A stretch of DNA of 64,000 bases from Mytilus galloprovincialis (Eukaryota; Mollusca; Bivalvia; Mytilida; Mytilidae): contig NC_134851.1 in assembly GCF_965363235.1 (NCBI RefSeq), forward strand, positions 40,948,321 through 41,012,320. Direction: 5' to 3'. Shown one piece after another: positions 35,405 through 47,202 of the stretch (positions are counted from its first letter, which is position 1; the number at the start of each line of letters is the position of its first letter). The notes beneath the pieces are model-generated. The model did not search any database and was not told the DNA's origin. It saw nothing but the letters and a program-made list of their open reading frames with translations. Made by a program: the position numbers and the translations under genes.

Positions 35405-36765
35405 GGGTTCCGTGGAACCCAGTGTCTCGCCTACTTTTGCTGTTTATCACAGACTCAACAAAAATGACGAAAAAAATCAATAAAAATATTCCTCTCAATA
35501 CTATCTGTTAATTTTAAGAAGCTTCTGTCCAACATGTCCAAGTTTGGTAAAATTCCTGGATAGTGTATGAATCTAATAAATGTTTTAAAAACTGCAGACT
35601 GTGTGTAATGTTAACTTGAAGAAAATCTAAGTCCATTTATAAATATCATACAGAAGACAGGTACAATTTTTTTCTTAAATTTCCTTCTAGATACTAGCTT
35701 TTGATCATAAACAAGCTTCTGTCCAAGTTTGGTGCAAATCCAGGATAGTATTAGAAAGTTACCAAAATTTTTAAAATTTCAACCTCAGAGTGAATATTTT
35801 GTACTTGGTTTTGGTTTTGGTGTTGTTTGGGGTTAGACTTTACTCAGCTTGGTTTAGAGAGAGGTTGGATGAAACTTGTGTGTCACGTATGCAGATGACA
35901 AGTAATTTGTATGCTGTTCGTGTTTTAGGACTTTATCCTACCGCTAGGGTTTCTGAAATTGTCCGGTTACCTTTAAATAAAAGCACAAAGTTCTGTCCAG
36001 TTGGAATACACAGATAAGACACCAACTGAACAAACTTGTTTATATAGTATCCGGAGAAAGTATCCAATTAATCAATAAAGTAATAAACGTCGGTACTAAA
36101 CTTTTGCATCTTTGACGTGACCGTTGAATTACTCTTATTTAAACTCTTAACTTCCCCAATTTTTATGCACGGTCATTTATCTGGACAAATGCAACTAAAC
36201 TATGAATACATTATACTTCAAACTTTGAAGAATATTTAATGAAAATCTCTCTATAATAAGAATATTTGATGAAAATCTCTCTATAATAAATATATTGTTT
36301 TCAGGCAGAAAAACTAAGTCCATTTGTCAGTAAAATACGGAAATTCATTTTTACAAAATTTACTTCTAGATACTATCTTATGATCAGAAATAAGCTTCTG
36401 TCCAAGTTTGGTACAAATCCAGGATAGTTTTATAAGAAAGTTATTAAAATTTTAAAAACTTTAACCACAGAGTGAATGTTATGTTTCCTGGCAGAAAAAC
36501 TAAGTTCATTAATAAGTAAAATACAGAAAAATGGAATTTCAATTTTACAAAATTTACTTCTGGATACTATATGATCATAAAAAAGCTCCTGTCCAAGTTT
36601 GGTACAAATCCAGGATAGTTTAAGAAAGTTATTAAAATTTCAAAAATTTAACCACAGAATGAATATTTGTGGCCGCCGCTGCCGCCCCCCCCCCCCTTTT
36701 TGCCGCCGCCGACGGAATGTAGGATCACTATGTCCCTATTTTTCGACTAAAGTCGAAAGGCTCGA
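35405..36765 (+). mobile_element. Helitron/pearl-like element M5 with tandem ~170-bp core units
   Basis: Begins near GGTTCCGTGGAACCCAGTGT. Core units around 35690-35800, 36362-36480 and 36548-36665 repeat AAGCTTCTGTCCAAGTTTGG, CAAATCCAGGATAGT and ACCACAGAGTGAAT. It ends in GCCGCCGCCGACGGAATGT and GTCGAAAGGCTCGAC. 35800-36060 is an unrelated insert with coding-like texture (RMQMTSNLYAVRVLGL) that I cannot name. No Rep/helicase gene is present, so it would be non-autonomous. The class is inferred from bivalve elements with central repeats. Confidence 0.6.
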
Positions 36766-36779
36766 CTAAAATCAATGAT

Positions 36780-38040
36780 TTTAAAAAAATGATTAAAAAG
36801 GGGGATTTTCCAGTTTTCGGACAGTTACTCAAAAATGCTTTCAGCAATTCTCATGAAACTTTGGTGAATTGTTAATATCCATTGATGTAAGCTCCCTTTA
36901 GATTTTCATCAATTTCTTATATGACATTGAAAAGCAATTGAACTTTACTCTATGAAAATGTGACGGGCGTATCATGCGCTCATGGCGCAGCTATTTATTC
37001 ATAATGTAAAATCTTCATTTATGACAAAACTGTAGTCAGGTAGTGTTTACATTGTTGGGAATCATATTACCCCATCTTGTACATTTTTACAGATAAAAAT
37101 TGAAACAATAATATATTTAATTGAAAGTGACAAGTACTTAGATAATACTAGCTTATCTGACATGTAATACCAGATGAAAGAGCGCTCCAGAAGAGCGAAA
37201 AATAGAGGGCTGTGTGGTGGACTGTTCTGTCAAATTGGGTTTTTTGTTTTGTTCTTGTTTTTACATACTCTAGGCTATTGTTTCACATTTTGTCACATCG
37301 GGACATTTTATAAATTGTTACGTATATACATTTCGCATGTGTTGGTTTATTGTCGAAGGTCGTACGTCGAGTTTTTCGATTGAATCGATGGGTGCATGGA
37401 TAGTTACAATACATGTGTCGGATCGGCAATTATAGAACATTTTCTATTATATCCGTATTTTGCGTGGAATTCTCGCCGCGTTGAAGACCCAGTTGCCTTC
37501 GTCTATCGTCTGCTTGTTTTCGAGTCGTTGTCTCTTTTACTTATTCTCAATAGCTGCAAATGTTAAATAACACCAAGATTAAAAGCGCCAACAGCTAGTG
37601 TATAGTTCGGTTGGTATAGGCGGATCCAGTTGGGGGGAGGAGTGTCCCCCTCTCGTGAGATTTTTTTTAGTGATTATATACTATATAGGGAATCACTGAC
37701 TTGAAAGACCACACCCACCTTAGGTCAGTCAGCACCCTGTCATGTATTTGTTTAAAAAAAAAATATATATATATTGCCATTCACTCTAAAAACGAAGTTA
37801 AATAGTGTTTTGTTTATATTATGATATTCAGGCTTTTGGATTAAAATCAATCGACCAAAACTTACCTGTATTATTACTGATCTATTTTTACACCTTATAC
37901 ATTATGTATCAGTATTGTTAAAACTTGTGACACTTGAAGAAGGTCATTTGTTGAGCCGAAATATTTGTCAGCACGATTTAATAACAACATTTTCGTATTA
38001 TAACATCTTATATCAGTACCGTTGTGCAAATCTTTAGACT
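36780..38040. other. No gene recognised; repeat fragments
   Basis: 37190-37555 resembles a decayed mussel repeat (GTCGAAGGTCGTACG, GTTGAAGACCCAGTTGCC, GAGTCGTTGTCTCTTTTAC). The remainder is plain AT-rich DNA. Confidence 0.4.
37617..37745 (-). mobile_element. M4 TIR element, reverse and partial
   Basis: TAGGCGGATCCAGTTGGGG, TATAGGGAATCACTGACTTG and CCTTAGGTCAGTCAGCACCC. The far end is not clear. Confidence 0.6.
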
Positions 38041-38050
38041 GATATATATA

Positions 38051-38146
38051 TATATACAACTCGTCTAAACATCAACCCAACAATGTTAGATCTGTAAATT
38101 TACAGATCTAACATTGTTGGGTTGATGTTTAGACGAGTTGTATATA
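38051..38146. repeat. Perfect 96-bp palindrome made of two SINE tails
   Basis: 48-base arms with no spacer, centred between 38098 and 38099 on CTGTAAATTTACAG, and ending TATATACAAC / GTTGTATATA. I checked every base pair and found no mismatch. The arms are the SINE tail found at 15717-15776. Confidence 0.9.
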
Positions 38147-38231
38147 CATTATGTACACAGCCATGTATCACCATCATTGATGGCGATCCGATGGATACAT
38201 CTGTTGTAGAGTTGTCACTGACTCAGACGTA

Positions 38232-38296
<65 letters not shown>

Positions 38297-38440
38297 CATC
38301 AACCCAACAATGTTAGATCTGTAAATTTGCTTTCACAAATTTTTGGTTCTTCCCTGACCGGGATTGCAACCCATGCTACTGTGATATCGTGACACCAAAT
38401 CGCCTGCACTGCAGCCGTCCCGCTAGACATATATATACAT
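38147..38440. repeat. SINE tail, (TA)n tract and reverse SINE head
   Basis: 38147-38236 continues the + strand SINE tail (GATGGCGATCCGATGG). 38237-38294 is (TA)n. 38298-38435 is a - strand SINE tail and tRNA-like head (CCGGGATTGCAACCC, CCGTCCCGCTAGAC). Confidence 0.75.
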
Positions 38441-38592
38441 ATTGAGTATTGGGAATCATGTACAACCTTTCCTGAGACCAAGTTTAACAAATATAATATG
38501 AATGTTTAAATTCAACTAATTATCTCCTGGCAATACACATTTATTTTAGGAACTTTTTATGTTTTATTTTGCAGTAAGCAGCTGTTTGTGAT

Positions 38593-40001
38593 CAGGGCCG
38601 TAACTACATTGAGGCAAATGAGGCAAATGCCTCATGTTTTAAATTTCCAAAAAAAAAAAAAAAATAGAAAAAATAAAACACTGAAAGTGTCTTGCAAGAA
38701 GCAAGTTCTCTTCACTCTCTGATGTCGCCCCTGCATATTTTTCGTAATCAATGTTTCTATTTTACTTTTGGTTTCAGAGTTGATGGTCTATTGTTTGTAC
38801 TTCTCTGTCCCGGGTTTGTCTTTTGTTCATTTATTGTCTTATTAATGACAAGTCTGAGTGTTGTTTTTCATTTGTAAACGTGTCACACTGTGTAGTTGTC
38901 CACCGATGTCCAGGCATTATGCGAGAAAATATTTTAAGAATATACGATGCTACTGGACACAGAAAAAAAGTGGTCGTTTCTGCATGGAGAATTGAACTTG
39001 ATATCAAAGAATACGAAACTGCCTTTCTTGTATATAAAACCATACCCAATTTTTCTTAGTATGGATTGCAAAATTAGGTATTTTCTGTAGGTGAGATATG
39101 CACAGAAGTGATAGATTTGTATTATAAATATAGAAAATTGAATATCTTAATCAACAAAAAAATTAAAAAAAATAACTGTATCATATACCCAAGCGCCTGT
39201 GGATAAAACTAGATAGCTGACATGGTTTAAAATAAAGTAAGACCACCAAATTCCCGGTATCAAATCATTTGTTGAAAAAAACATCCTTGTATTGCCATAT
39301 GACCTTTTACATTCAAGGGTTAAATTTGTATTAAGTCGTGTTCGAACCCTTTAACAGAAAATAAAGGAATATGAAGTACACGTGAACGGGAGCTTATCGC
39401 ACACAATGTCAATGTATAGAAAAAAATACAAATGATCAATGGTCAAAGTTTTTATTCTTGTTTTTCATCTTGATAGTTGTTGGAGGGTCCTCAATAATGA
39501 AAGAATCATAAATACCGTAAAACAAGGTCAATATGGTCCCTAGTGTTGACTTGAGCAGTACTAGTATTTAACGCATATTACTGCACTAAAGACTGTCACT
39601 ATATTTAAATCTAGTCATAAAAAAATCTCAAGTACAATATAAGACAAGAACAGACAGACAGATCCGGTATTAATGATTATGAGAATTACGATTTGTGCTT
39701 TATCCTACATATCGGTCTTTTAATGTTTTGAATTTCCCTAAAACTTCAAAGGCTTAAATAACAATGAATCTATGTTTTTGCTTTGAGACCAGAATATTGT
39801 CGAAAAAATAGCTAAAAATGATTTGCGTTTCTATGTAAGAAAGAGTCCGGGAAACGCTCAGAAGGCAAGTTTTGCGTTATTTTTCTCAGAGCTTCTGGGG
39901 AACCTTAAGCGGCCCTCAGACCCTTCGCCAAATCTTTTGCGCCTCGCTACGCTCGGCAAATATATTTTGCCTCAGTATAAAAGGGGCTAGTTACGGCCCT
40001 G
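38593..40001. mobile_element. 1.4-kb TIR element, CAGGGCCGTAACTA ends, GTGAT target duplication
   Basis: The left end CAGGGCCGTAACTAC...GAGGCAAA mirrors the right end, whose complement reads CAGGGCCGTAACTAG...GAGGCAAA. GTGAT directly flanks both ends (38588-38592 and 40002-40006), as expected for insertion. No transposase frame is seen. CAGGG ends suggest a hAT-like origin, although hAT duplications are usually longer, so the superfamily is uncertain. Confidence 0.75.
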
Positions 40002-40009
40002 GTGATGCT

Positions 40010-40980
40010 TATAGGCATAAACAATCTAGTCTGGACATGTAAAACAGCAGCTGGTTCTATTTTGAAGTAAGCTATTTGGTGATTACATTAATTTGACATG
40101 ACCAGACCAAGTCTTGGGATAAATTAATAGTACTCATTGTCATGATTGTACTAGCTTTTTATTGTTTTATATATTTTATGGAAAATACTGTTAGTTGAGG
40201 CCTGCAAAAATTAATTTATAAGGAGATGAAGTGTGGTTGCCAATGAGAGTAGAGACATCTAACAAATAGCATGAATAGAGTCATGGAGGATTGAATTCAT
40301 ACTCACTTTTATTATAGAGTGTTACAAAATAATTGCAGGAAAATAAAAGACAACAACAAAAATCAAAATAATTGTGTATTCAGTAGAATAAGCCAAATCA
40401 AACAATGACTAACTTAAATCTTGTTTGAAATTTTCACATTTCTATTGATTAAATATTATTTAATAGATCAAATAATAAATAGATAAAAGGGCAGTAATCC
40501 AGTCTCAGATTTTAGTTTTGGTTATATTGTATACAGCTGATTGTATTTTAATACTATTTACAAATACTTCTTATATGTCAAAAGAAAAAAAATTGCTGTA
40601 CCTGATATTGTGATTGATATTGAAATTGATAAAGACAACAAACTCAATAATGAGCTATTCCAATATCAATCTCCCTAGGGAAAAAAAGGGGGTGCTACTT
40701 AATTTTAGACCTCCATAGTGCCCATAGACACATCAAACACTTGCCAAAATATAAGCCTGAACCCCTGAAGGGATCACACATCAAATTATAAAAGTTGTAT
40801 ATATTCTACACCGTGAATAAGACCAAACAATGATAGAAGGAGTTAGTTTTAAAAATATAATTGAAAAACTAAACTGATACAAATCAATAATTTTTTTGAT
40901 GTTGATAAATAAATCACAATGTGTAATAGTTGTAATAAATTGTTATGCCAGCGTACAATAGTAGAAGGGGTTTATGTTCA
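40010..40980. other. No gene recognised; small M1 remnant
   Basis: 40218-40300 (GGTTGCCAATGAGAG) is a diverged M1 scrap. The rest is featureless. Confidence 0.4.
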
Positions 40981-40984
40981 ATGA

Positions 40985-41300
40985 TCCATGCTTTTGTTTG
41001 TTTATTCTTTCATCTGTTCTGCTTTAGGTTCAAGTTTTGGTAAAAGTTTTTGGTCAGGATAGTTGTTAATGATGTTAACGACCAATCAACTTAAAAATAA
41101 ATACACATGTGCCTTATGTTATGATCTTTCTAAGGATAAATTAATGGTTTTGACCCCAATTTCATGGTCCACTGAAAATAGAAAATTTATCACAACTTCT
41201 AGCTATTCTTTTTATAGAGTTATTCCACGAGATATTTTTGGGTCACTCATTAGAATATCTTTTAAATATAAGATTTTGATTACAACCGCATTAAGATAGA
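40985..41300 (+). repeat. M7 repeat, second copy
   Basis: CTGCTTTAGGTTCAAGTTTT, GACCAATCAACTTAAAAATA and the TTTTGACCCCAATTTC block match 31045-31290. Confidence 0.7.
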
Positions 41301-41389
41301 ATAATTGCATTCAGAAAATTATTGCTTTTGTCACATATATATCACTTGTCAATTTAATAAAATTAAACATTTTTTTATTACTTTATTAC

Positions 41390-41600
41390 AGAAGCTACAC
41401 AATAGAGCTAAGGCCCTTTAAGCCAAGAAACTGCCAGTGTCAGAAAAGGACAAACTTAGAAAGGCCATGCAAATTGATTTAATGTCAAGTTGGGACAGTG
41501 GTTCTGTAGATAAACTCGCCTGATCACAACTGGGATTTGACTGTCACAAGATTTTAAATCTTACATGGATAAACTAAAGTCATTTACTAGACTGTAAATA
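41390..41600 (+). pseudogene. Coding-like remnant, unidentified
   Basis: After an acceptor-like TTATTACAG, one frame gives coding-like pieces (PVSEKDKLRKAMQIDL, MSSWDSGSVDKLA) broken by in-frame stops. The Lys-rich MSSWDSGS style is reminiscent of C-terminal tails of transposon-derived host proteins, but I cannot name it. Confidence 0.25.
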
Positions 41601-41609
41601 CCAGAGACA

Positions 41610-42160
41610 GCTGAATGCACAAGGCAAAGAGCTGAGGTCCAAGTAAATCAGAGAGGCCTTGTCACAAGAAATGTACAGAACTTGCATGGGTTTTTACTTA
41701 AGGGCATATGACAAAAAATTGAGAGATATCAATAAAAATTTCTTTAAATTTTAATAAGGACCAATTCAAAGGTACACTTTTGGAATTTGCAAGAACAAAA
41801 ATACCTTCATGTTTACTTTTGAATTATAGTTGACAGTTTTCAGTTTAAGGGGGGAACCCTTAAAATGAAGTGGTTTGGTTTATTGAATTTGATTATTTTT
41901 TAAAGTAAAAAAATGAATTACTGCTCTTTTATTTCAACATTTGTATTTTCTATTAAAATTATTTACAAGTGCAGCATATCGGTGACATCAGATTATGTTA
42001 TTGTGTTTGGTTAAGGTACATATTTCTTTTTACTTAAACTTTCTGTTGCCTTTTCTAATTAATTAAATGCTGAATAATAATTTGAGTGTGGCTCATTTCA
42101 GTGTCTTGTATTTGTTGTCAAGATTTTTCCTGTAAGATTTCACATTATTTATAATCGCTT
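41610..42160. other. No feature recognised
   Basis: AT-rich DNA without recognisable repeats or exons. Confidence 0.4.
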
Positions 42161-42177
42161 GGTCAAAGGGAGATAAC

Positions 42178-42340
42178 TTTTTGAATCTTCACATTAGATA
42201 ATCTGCGAAGAGGATTATGTAAAATGTAAATAGTTGAAAATTAATTTTATGGTTCAATAAAATCAAAATAAGTTATTGCCATTCATTATAAATAAATTTC
42301 TATCAAAAATAAGGCTCAAAGAATTTTTTTATTTTATTGA
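42178..42340 (+). mobile_element. Copy of the foldback element of 48.6 kb
   Basis: Carries AATTTTATGGTTCAATAAAA, GTTATTGCCATTCATTATAA and AAATTTCTATCAAAAATAA. It is the reverse complement of 48500-48690 with moderate divergence. Confidence 0.65.
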
Positions 42341-42690
42341 TATAAATAATAACAAAGTACACACATCATGCACATGTTGACTTCATAAAATTTGTAAACA
42401 AAAAAAATTGACAATAAAACTAAAACTTTTAACTAATCAGGAGACAGTCAATACACCAAATATATTTATAAACATATAAACTTATTATTTTCTTCAATTG
42501 TCCAAGTACATTCAATATTGATAATTTTTTGTTTGACATTACATAATTTTGTTGATAAAAGTTTATTTGTGTGCTATTTTATTCAATTGTACATATTTGA
42601 AGTATTACATTACACCTTATTATTTTTATTCTTGCATACAGCATTTGGAATGAAATTTTAATCAATGTTCGAGCAGCAGGATGTTTTTTT

Positions 42691-43770
42691 TGTCGAGCCT
42701 GCAACTTTTGTTGCAGAAAGCTCGACATAGGGATAGTGATCCGGCGGCGGCGTTAGCTAACTTTTTAAAAGCTTAATATTTTAGCAGATGGAAGACCTGG
42801 ATGCTTCATACTTTGTATATAGATGCCTCATGTTACCAAGTTTCCGTCAGTCACATGTCAAATGTCCTTGACCTCATTTTCATGGATTAGTGACCACTTG
42901 AAAAAAAAGTTCAGATTTTTTGTTATGTTGAATTCTCTCTTATTATAAGTAATAGAATAATTATATTTGGTATGTGCGTACCTTGCAAGGTCCTCATGCC
43001 CATCAGACGGTTTTCACTTGACCTTGACCTCATTTCATGGATCAGTGAACAAGGTTAAGTTTTGGTGGTCAAGTCCATATATCAGATACTATAAGCAATA
43101 GGGCTAGTATATTTGGTGTATGGAAGGAATGTAAGGTGTACATGTCCAACTGGCAGATGTCATCTGACCTTGACCTCATTTTCATGGTTCAGTGGTTATA
43201 GTTAAGTTTTTGTGTTTTGGTCTGTTTTTCTCATACTTTATGCAGTGGATCTACTATATTTGTTGTATGGAATGATTGTAAGGTGTACATGTCTAGCGGG
43301 CAGATGTCATCTGACCTTGACCTCATTTTCATGGTTGAGTGGTCAAAGTTAAGTTTTTGAGTTTTGGTCTTTTTATCTAATACTATATGCCATAGGTCAA
43401 CTATATTTGGTGTATGGACATATTTTATGATCTATATGTCAGTCGCGCAGGTTTTATTTGACCAGACTCACCTCGACCTCATTTTCACGGCTCAGTGTTA
43501 AGTTCTTGTGTTTTGGTCTATTTTTATAAAACTATAAGTAATAGGTCAACTATATTTGTTGTATGGAAGCATTGTTAGCTGTACATGTCTGCCTGGCATG
43601 GTTCATCTGACCTTGACCTCATTTTCATGGTTCATTGCTCTTTCATTAGTTAGCTTGGTTAATGTTAAGTTTATGTGACAGTTTTTAATAAAGCTTTATA
43701 CTTAGGACTATCAACATAATATCAATGATAAGTAAAGAAGGCGAGACATTTCAGTGTGTGCACTCTTGTG
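42691..43770 (+). mobile_element. Helitron/pearl-like element with six ~150-bp core units
   Basis: Starts TGTCGAGCCTGCAACTTTTG and GAAAGCTCGACATAGGG, then GATCCGGCGGCGGCG. CCTTGACCTCATTTTCATGG recurs at 42866, 43022, 43168, 43315, 43471 (as CCTCGACC) and 43611, spaced 140-156 bases. It ends AAGGCGAGACATTTCAGTGT. No coding capacity. The layout (conserved ends, repeated core, hairpin-like TCGA end) fits the bivalve pearl/Helentron-derived elements; this is inference. Confidence 0.7.
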
Positions 43771-43774
43771 AATT

Positions 43775-45025
43775 TACGAATTATGTTAATCATGTAAATA
43801 ATGTTATGTTTTTTGTTTTTTGCTTTTTGAAGTTTTTAAAATTGACAAATAATGCTAGCAGGGGAGATTATTCATTAATATTTTTATGATGCCAAACTTG
43901 AAATTTAAAGGTGCCTATGTTTGCTATTTGTTATAACCCAATTGTTATGATTCTTAAATAATCTATACAAGTAAGCATGTTGATTTGTCAATAACCATTA
44001 TTTTATTAATTAGTTTGAATTTGATGAGGTTCTTTGATGTAGAACTTGACTTTTTTTAAACAAAAGTGTTTTTTTATTTGTTTTAAATGTTTTTAAATTT
44101 GTATAACAAACTTTTTGACATTTTATTTTAATTTATCACCAAAACAACTCTAATTTGTCAGTATCTGAATAAAATTAATTTGTTAGATACTTTGTTTCTT
44201 TTATTGAAGTATATACAAAGGGAGATAACTCAAAATTGTTTTTTTTATTATTCTGACCCGATTTGAAGTTGAAAATAACTATGCCCAAGACAGGATGACA
44301 ATAAGAAAATGCTAGAAATTGTTGTGTATGGTTATGCTTTGTCCAAAAGTTTTTGTTATCTCCTGTATTGTATATTGCTGCCATTGTCAAAATCCAAATC
44401 ACACATAGAGATAGCCTTGTCCTATAGTTTATATCTGGTGGTTTTTTTTTGTATGTCTTAGATTCTAACTCTTTAAGTTCTTATATGAATTCAGATGCAT
44501 TGCCATTCTTTACATATAGGTAAAGGCATATTTACAAAATGGTATTGAGCTTTGCAAATGAGTGACATGTATTCGTTGGATTATTGTTTAAGTTTCATCT
44601 TAAAAATACAGTCTTCAATGTTACTGACAAATTATACATTTGCACATTGCCATTTGAAACCACAAATATCATTCTACTGTAAATACACAGAGCAGCAATC
44701 CATGCCTTTCAAGTCTAATACTTTGTAAACATGGATCAGAAAAGTTGGAGGATCAATTTTATATGTACAGTAGCTACAAAGTTATCACCATTGAAAATTC
44801 CTGTTTTTCCTAATTTTTGTTTTTTTATTTAATTAGACATTTCCAAACCAGATATTTGGGTTAAAGTAAAAACAAATCCCCAACATCCCTTTTCCAAAAA
44901 AAATAATTTAAAAAAGCAGAGGGAAAAATTCTGCCTTTTCTTTATTATTCATTTGCACTATTGATTTGTAAGTAGTTATACAGGATTATGTTGACTTTAA
45001 ATTGCATTAAATTTGATGGAAGTTC
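43775..45025. other. No feature recognised
   Basis: AT-rich DNA without recognisable genes or named repeats. Confidence 0.4.
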
Positions 45026-45029
45026 TAAT

Positions 45030-45390
45030 TTAAATAAGTCATAAACATGAAATTTATTTGAATTTACATGTAATTAAATTACATAATTAATCAAATTTAA
45101 TTTATATTTAAAATTCTTTAAATTTTGAAATTTATTGAAATTTAATTTGTATTAAAAGATCTTTAAATCTCAAATGTATTCAAATTTAAATTATATCAAA
45201 ACTTCTTTAAATTTGAAATTTATTCAAATTTAATTTATATTAAAAATTCTTTAAATCTCAAATTTATTCAAATTTAATTTACATAAACATTTCTTTAAAT
45301 TAGAAATTTATTCAAATTTAGTCTATACTTAAATTCTTTAAATTTGAAATTTATTTAGATTTAAAAATACCTTTAAACTAGGTTGAAATT
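45030..45390. repeat. AT-only satellite, 44-bp period
   Basis: CTTTAAAT anchors at 45116, 45161, 45205, 45249, 45293 and 45336 (periods 43-45). Units read TTTGAAATTTATTCAAATTT plus TAATTTATATTAAAA. Each unit contains the palindrome-like AAATTTATTCAAATTT. Confidence 0.8.
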
Positions 45391-45689
45391 TGGGAATTTA
45401 TTTGCAATATTAAATTTAGTTTAAATCTATATTAAATTAGAAATTTTCCAGCAAAGTAAATGCATAATATTTTTTGTAATTTGAAATTTAATATGCATAA
45501 CATATGCATTTAATTTTATATTAAATGCATCATTTCATGCAGTGTAATTACCCTTTTATATTCGTAATGATTAAATAAAATTACTGATTACAGTTAAACT
45601 AGTTTCTACATAAAGTATGTTCTGCCATCCCTTGTCCTTCGGTGTTTCTAGAAGACGTGTTTATAATATTAAAATGAAAAGTTGCACAT

Positions 45690-45960
45690 GTAGGACTGAC
45701 AACTAGACATCTATCATATCAAATGACGTACAATTTTAGAAATTATATGGGTTATACTCTGTAGTGGCTTCAACAAAGAGCAAATTTCATCCGCTTAACG
45801 AGATAAAAAGGGTCAGCAAATTACAAAAAAACGATCTGATTTATGTAGAGCAAAAATAAATAAACGAAAAACAATAGACAGAAACGATATGAAACCACTG
45901 AAATACAGGCCACTGACCGTGGATAGACATGTACACAATGTGGCGGGTTAAACGTACATG
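45690..45960 (+). repeat. M1 repeat, strongly diverged
   Basis: GGCTTCAACAAAGAGCAAAT, TACAGGCCACTGACCGTGG and GTGGCGGGTTAAACGTA keep M1 order with many substitutions. Confidence 0.6.
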
Positions 45961-46969
45961 ACTGCCTTACTCGACGACCAGTTGTTATTAATGATCAATG
46001 TGTGTCCATATAATCAGATACACCAGCATAACAACCTTTAATACATTTAAAATCTTTAAAATATACGTATACATTTAAATATTTTATATAAAGTAAAAAT
46101 AACTGAATTCTATACAATATATAGCCATTCAAGCAAGAATATTTTCCATCCAGTTTACCTGAATCGTTGTGTGCAGTTAAATATTATTGTATGGTTATCT
46201 ATAAAACAGGTAAGTGATACACTGCATATTATTTTTGTGCATTTTGCAGGAGTGGAAACAGTCATGTACCAAAGGAATATTCAGTTTGATTATATAATGT
46301 CACAATTTTCTGGGTGTATAAAATATAGTAACAGAACACACGTATCAACTCCGTGTTACACAGACATTCCTGCTCATAGTTTCTCCCTTTGATGTATTTA
46401 CATTTGTATACATAGTGTATTTGAAAGTACAGATATTTATTTGTATTCAGAAATGATCTATTGTTTTTCTGAGAACTCGTGTGTCGAGTGGTTTAAGTAG
46501 TTCAACTACAGTGATCAGAAGCCTTTCAACAACATCAACAACTCTAATTCTTCATTCTCTAAAACCAATACAATCTAATTCACAGAGAATGTGCAACAAT
46601 GTGTTCTTGTTCTTCGTCTTAAAGTCACAAGAAGGCCATCAAACATAGAGCAACAACTCATAATTGCTGCATGTGCTTTCATCGAAACAAAAACATTAAT
46701 CATTATAGACCATGTAGACGGTGAAAAGTAATTCAAAACGATTGTACATATAAAGAGAGATAACTCGTCTTTTTATGACATTTTAACATGTTCAATTATA
46801 TCAATTTATCATACAGACACATGTAATTGTCGAAAATGTGACAAACCGAAGAGGCAAAAGACTAGCACATAAAAAAATTTAAAAAAAACTATCTTATCGA
46901 CAATATCGAAACGATCAACTCTTTCACACACAGTCGTGTCTGAATTTATGTCATACCATGCAAATTTTC

Positions 46970-47085
46970 GTTAAAGCAATGGGGAACGCACTTTGCCACG
47001 AGTGGGGTTTGAACTGATAACCTCAGTGTTCACATACAAGTGATCTCATTCGATGTTCTACTCAATCGATCAATAGACCACTGTG
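46970..47085 (-). repeat. Candidate tRNA-related SINE upstream of the B-box gene
   Basis: The - strand reads GTGGTCTATTGATCGATTGA, then TTATCAGTTCAAACCCC (B-box-like) and GGCAAAGTGCGTTCCCC. No closed tRNA cloverleaf. Confidence 0.45.
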
Positions 47086-47202
47086 ATCCCTAGTCCATAT
47101 CGAGAAATTAAAGCATAAAATGGTCCTATCTATAGAATTAAACAAGCAGTTGCAATATATTGTGTACTTTGAGGATATTTTTTTCTGTTGTAGATTTGAA
47201 AT

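Noticed and set aside
35790-36017. Coding-like insert within the 35-kb M5 element
   Set aside because: The frame begins in a GGTTTT low-complexity run and has no family match I can name. Mentioned with the element, not called as a gene.
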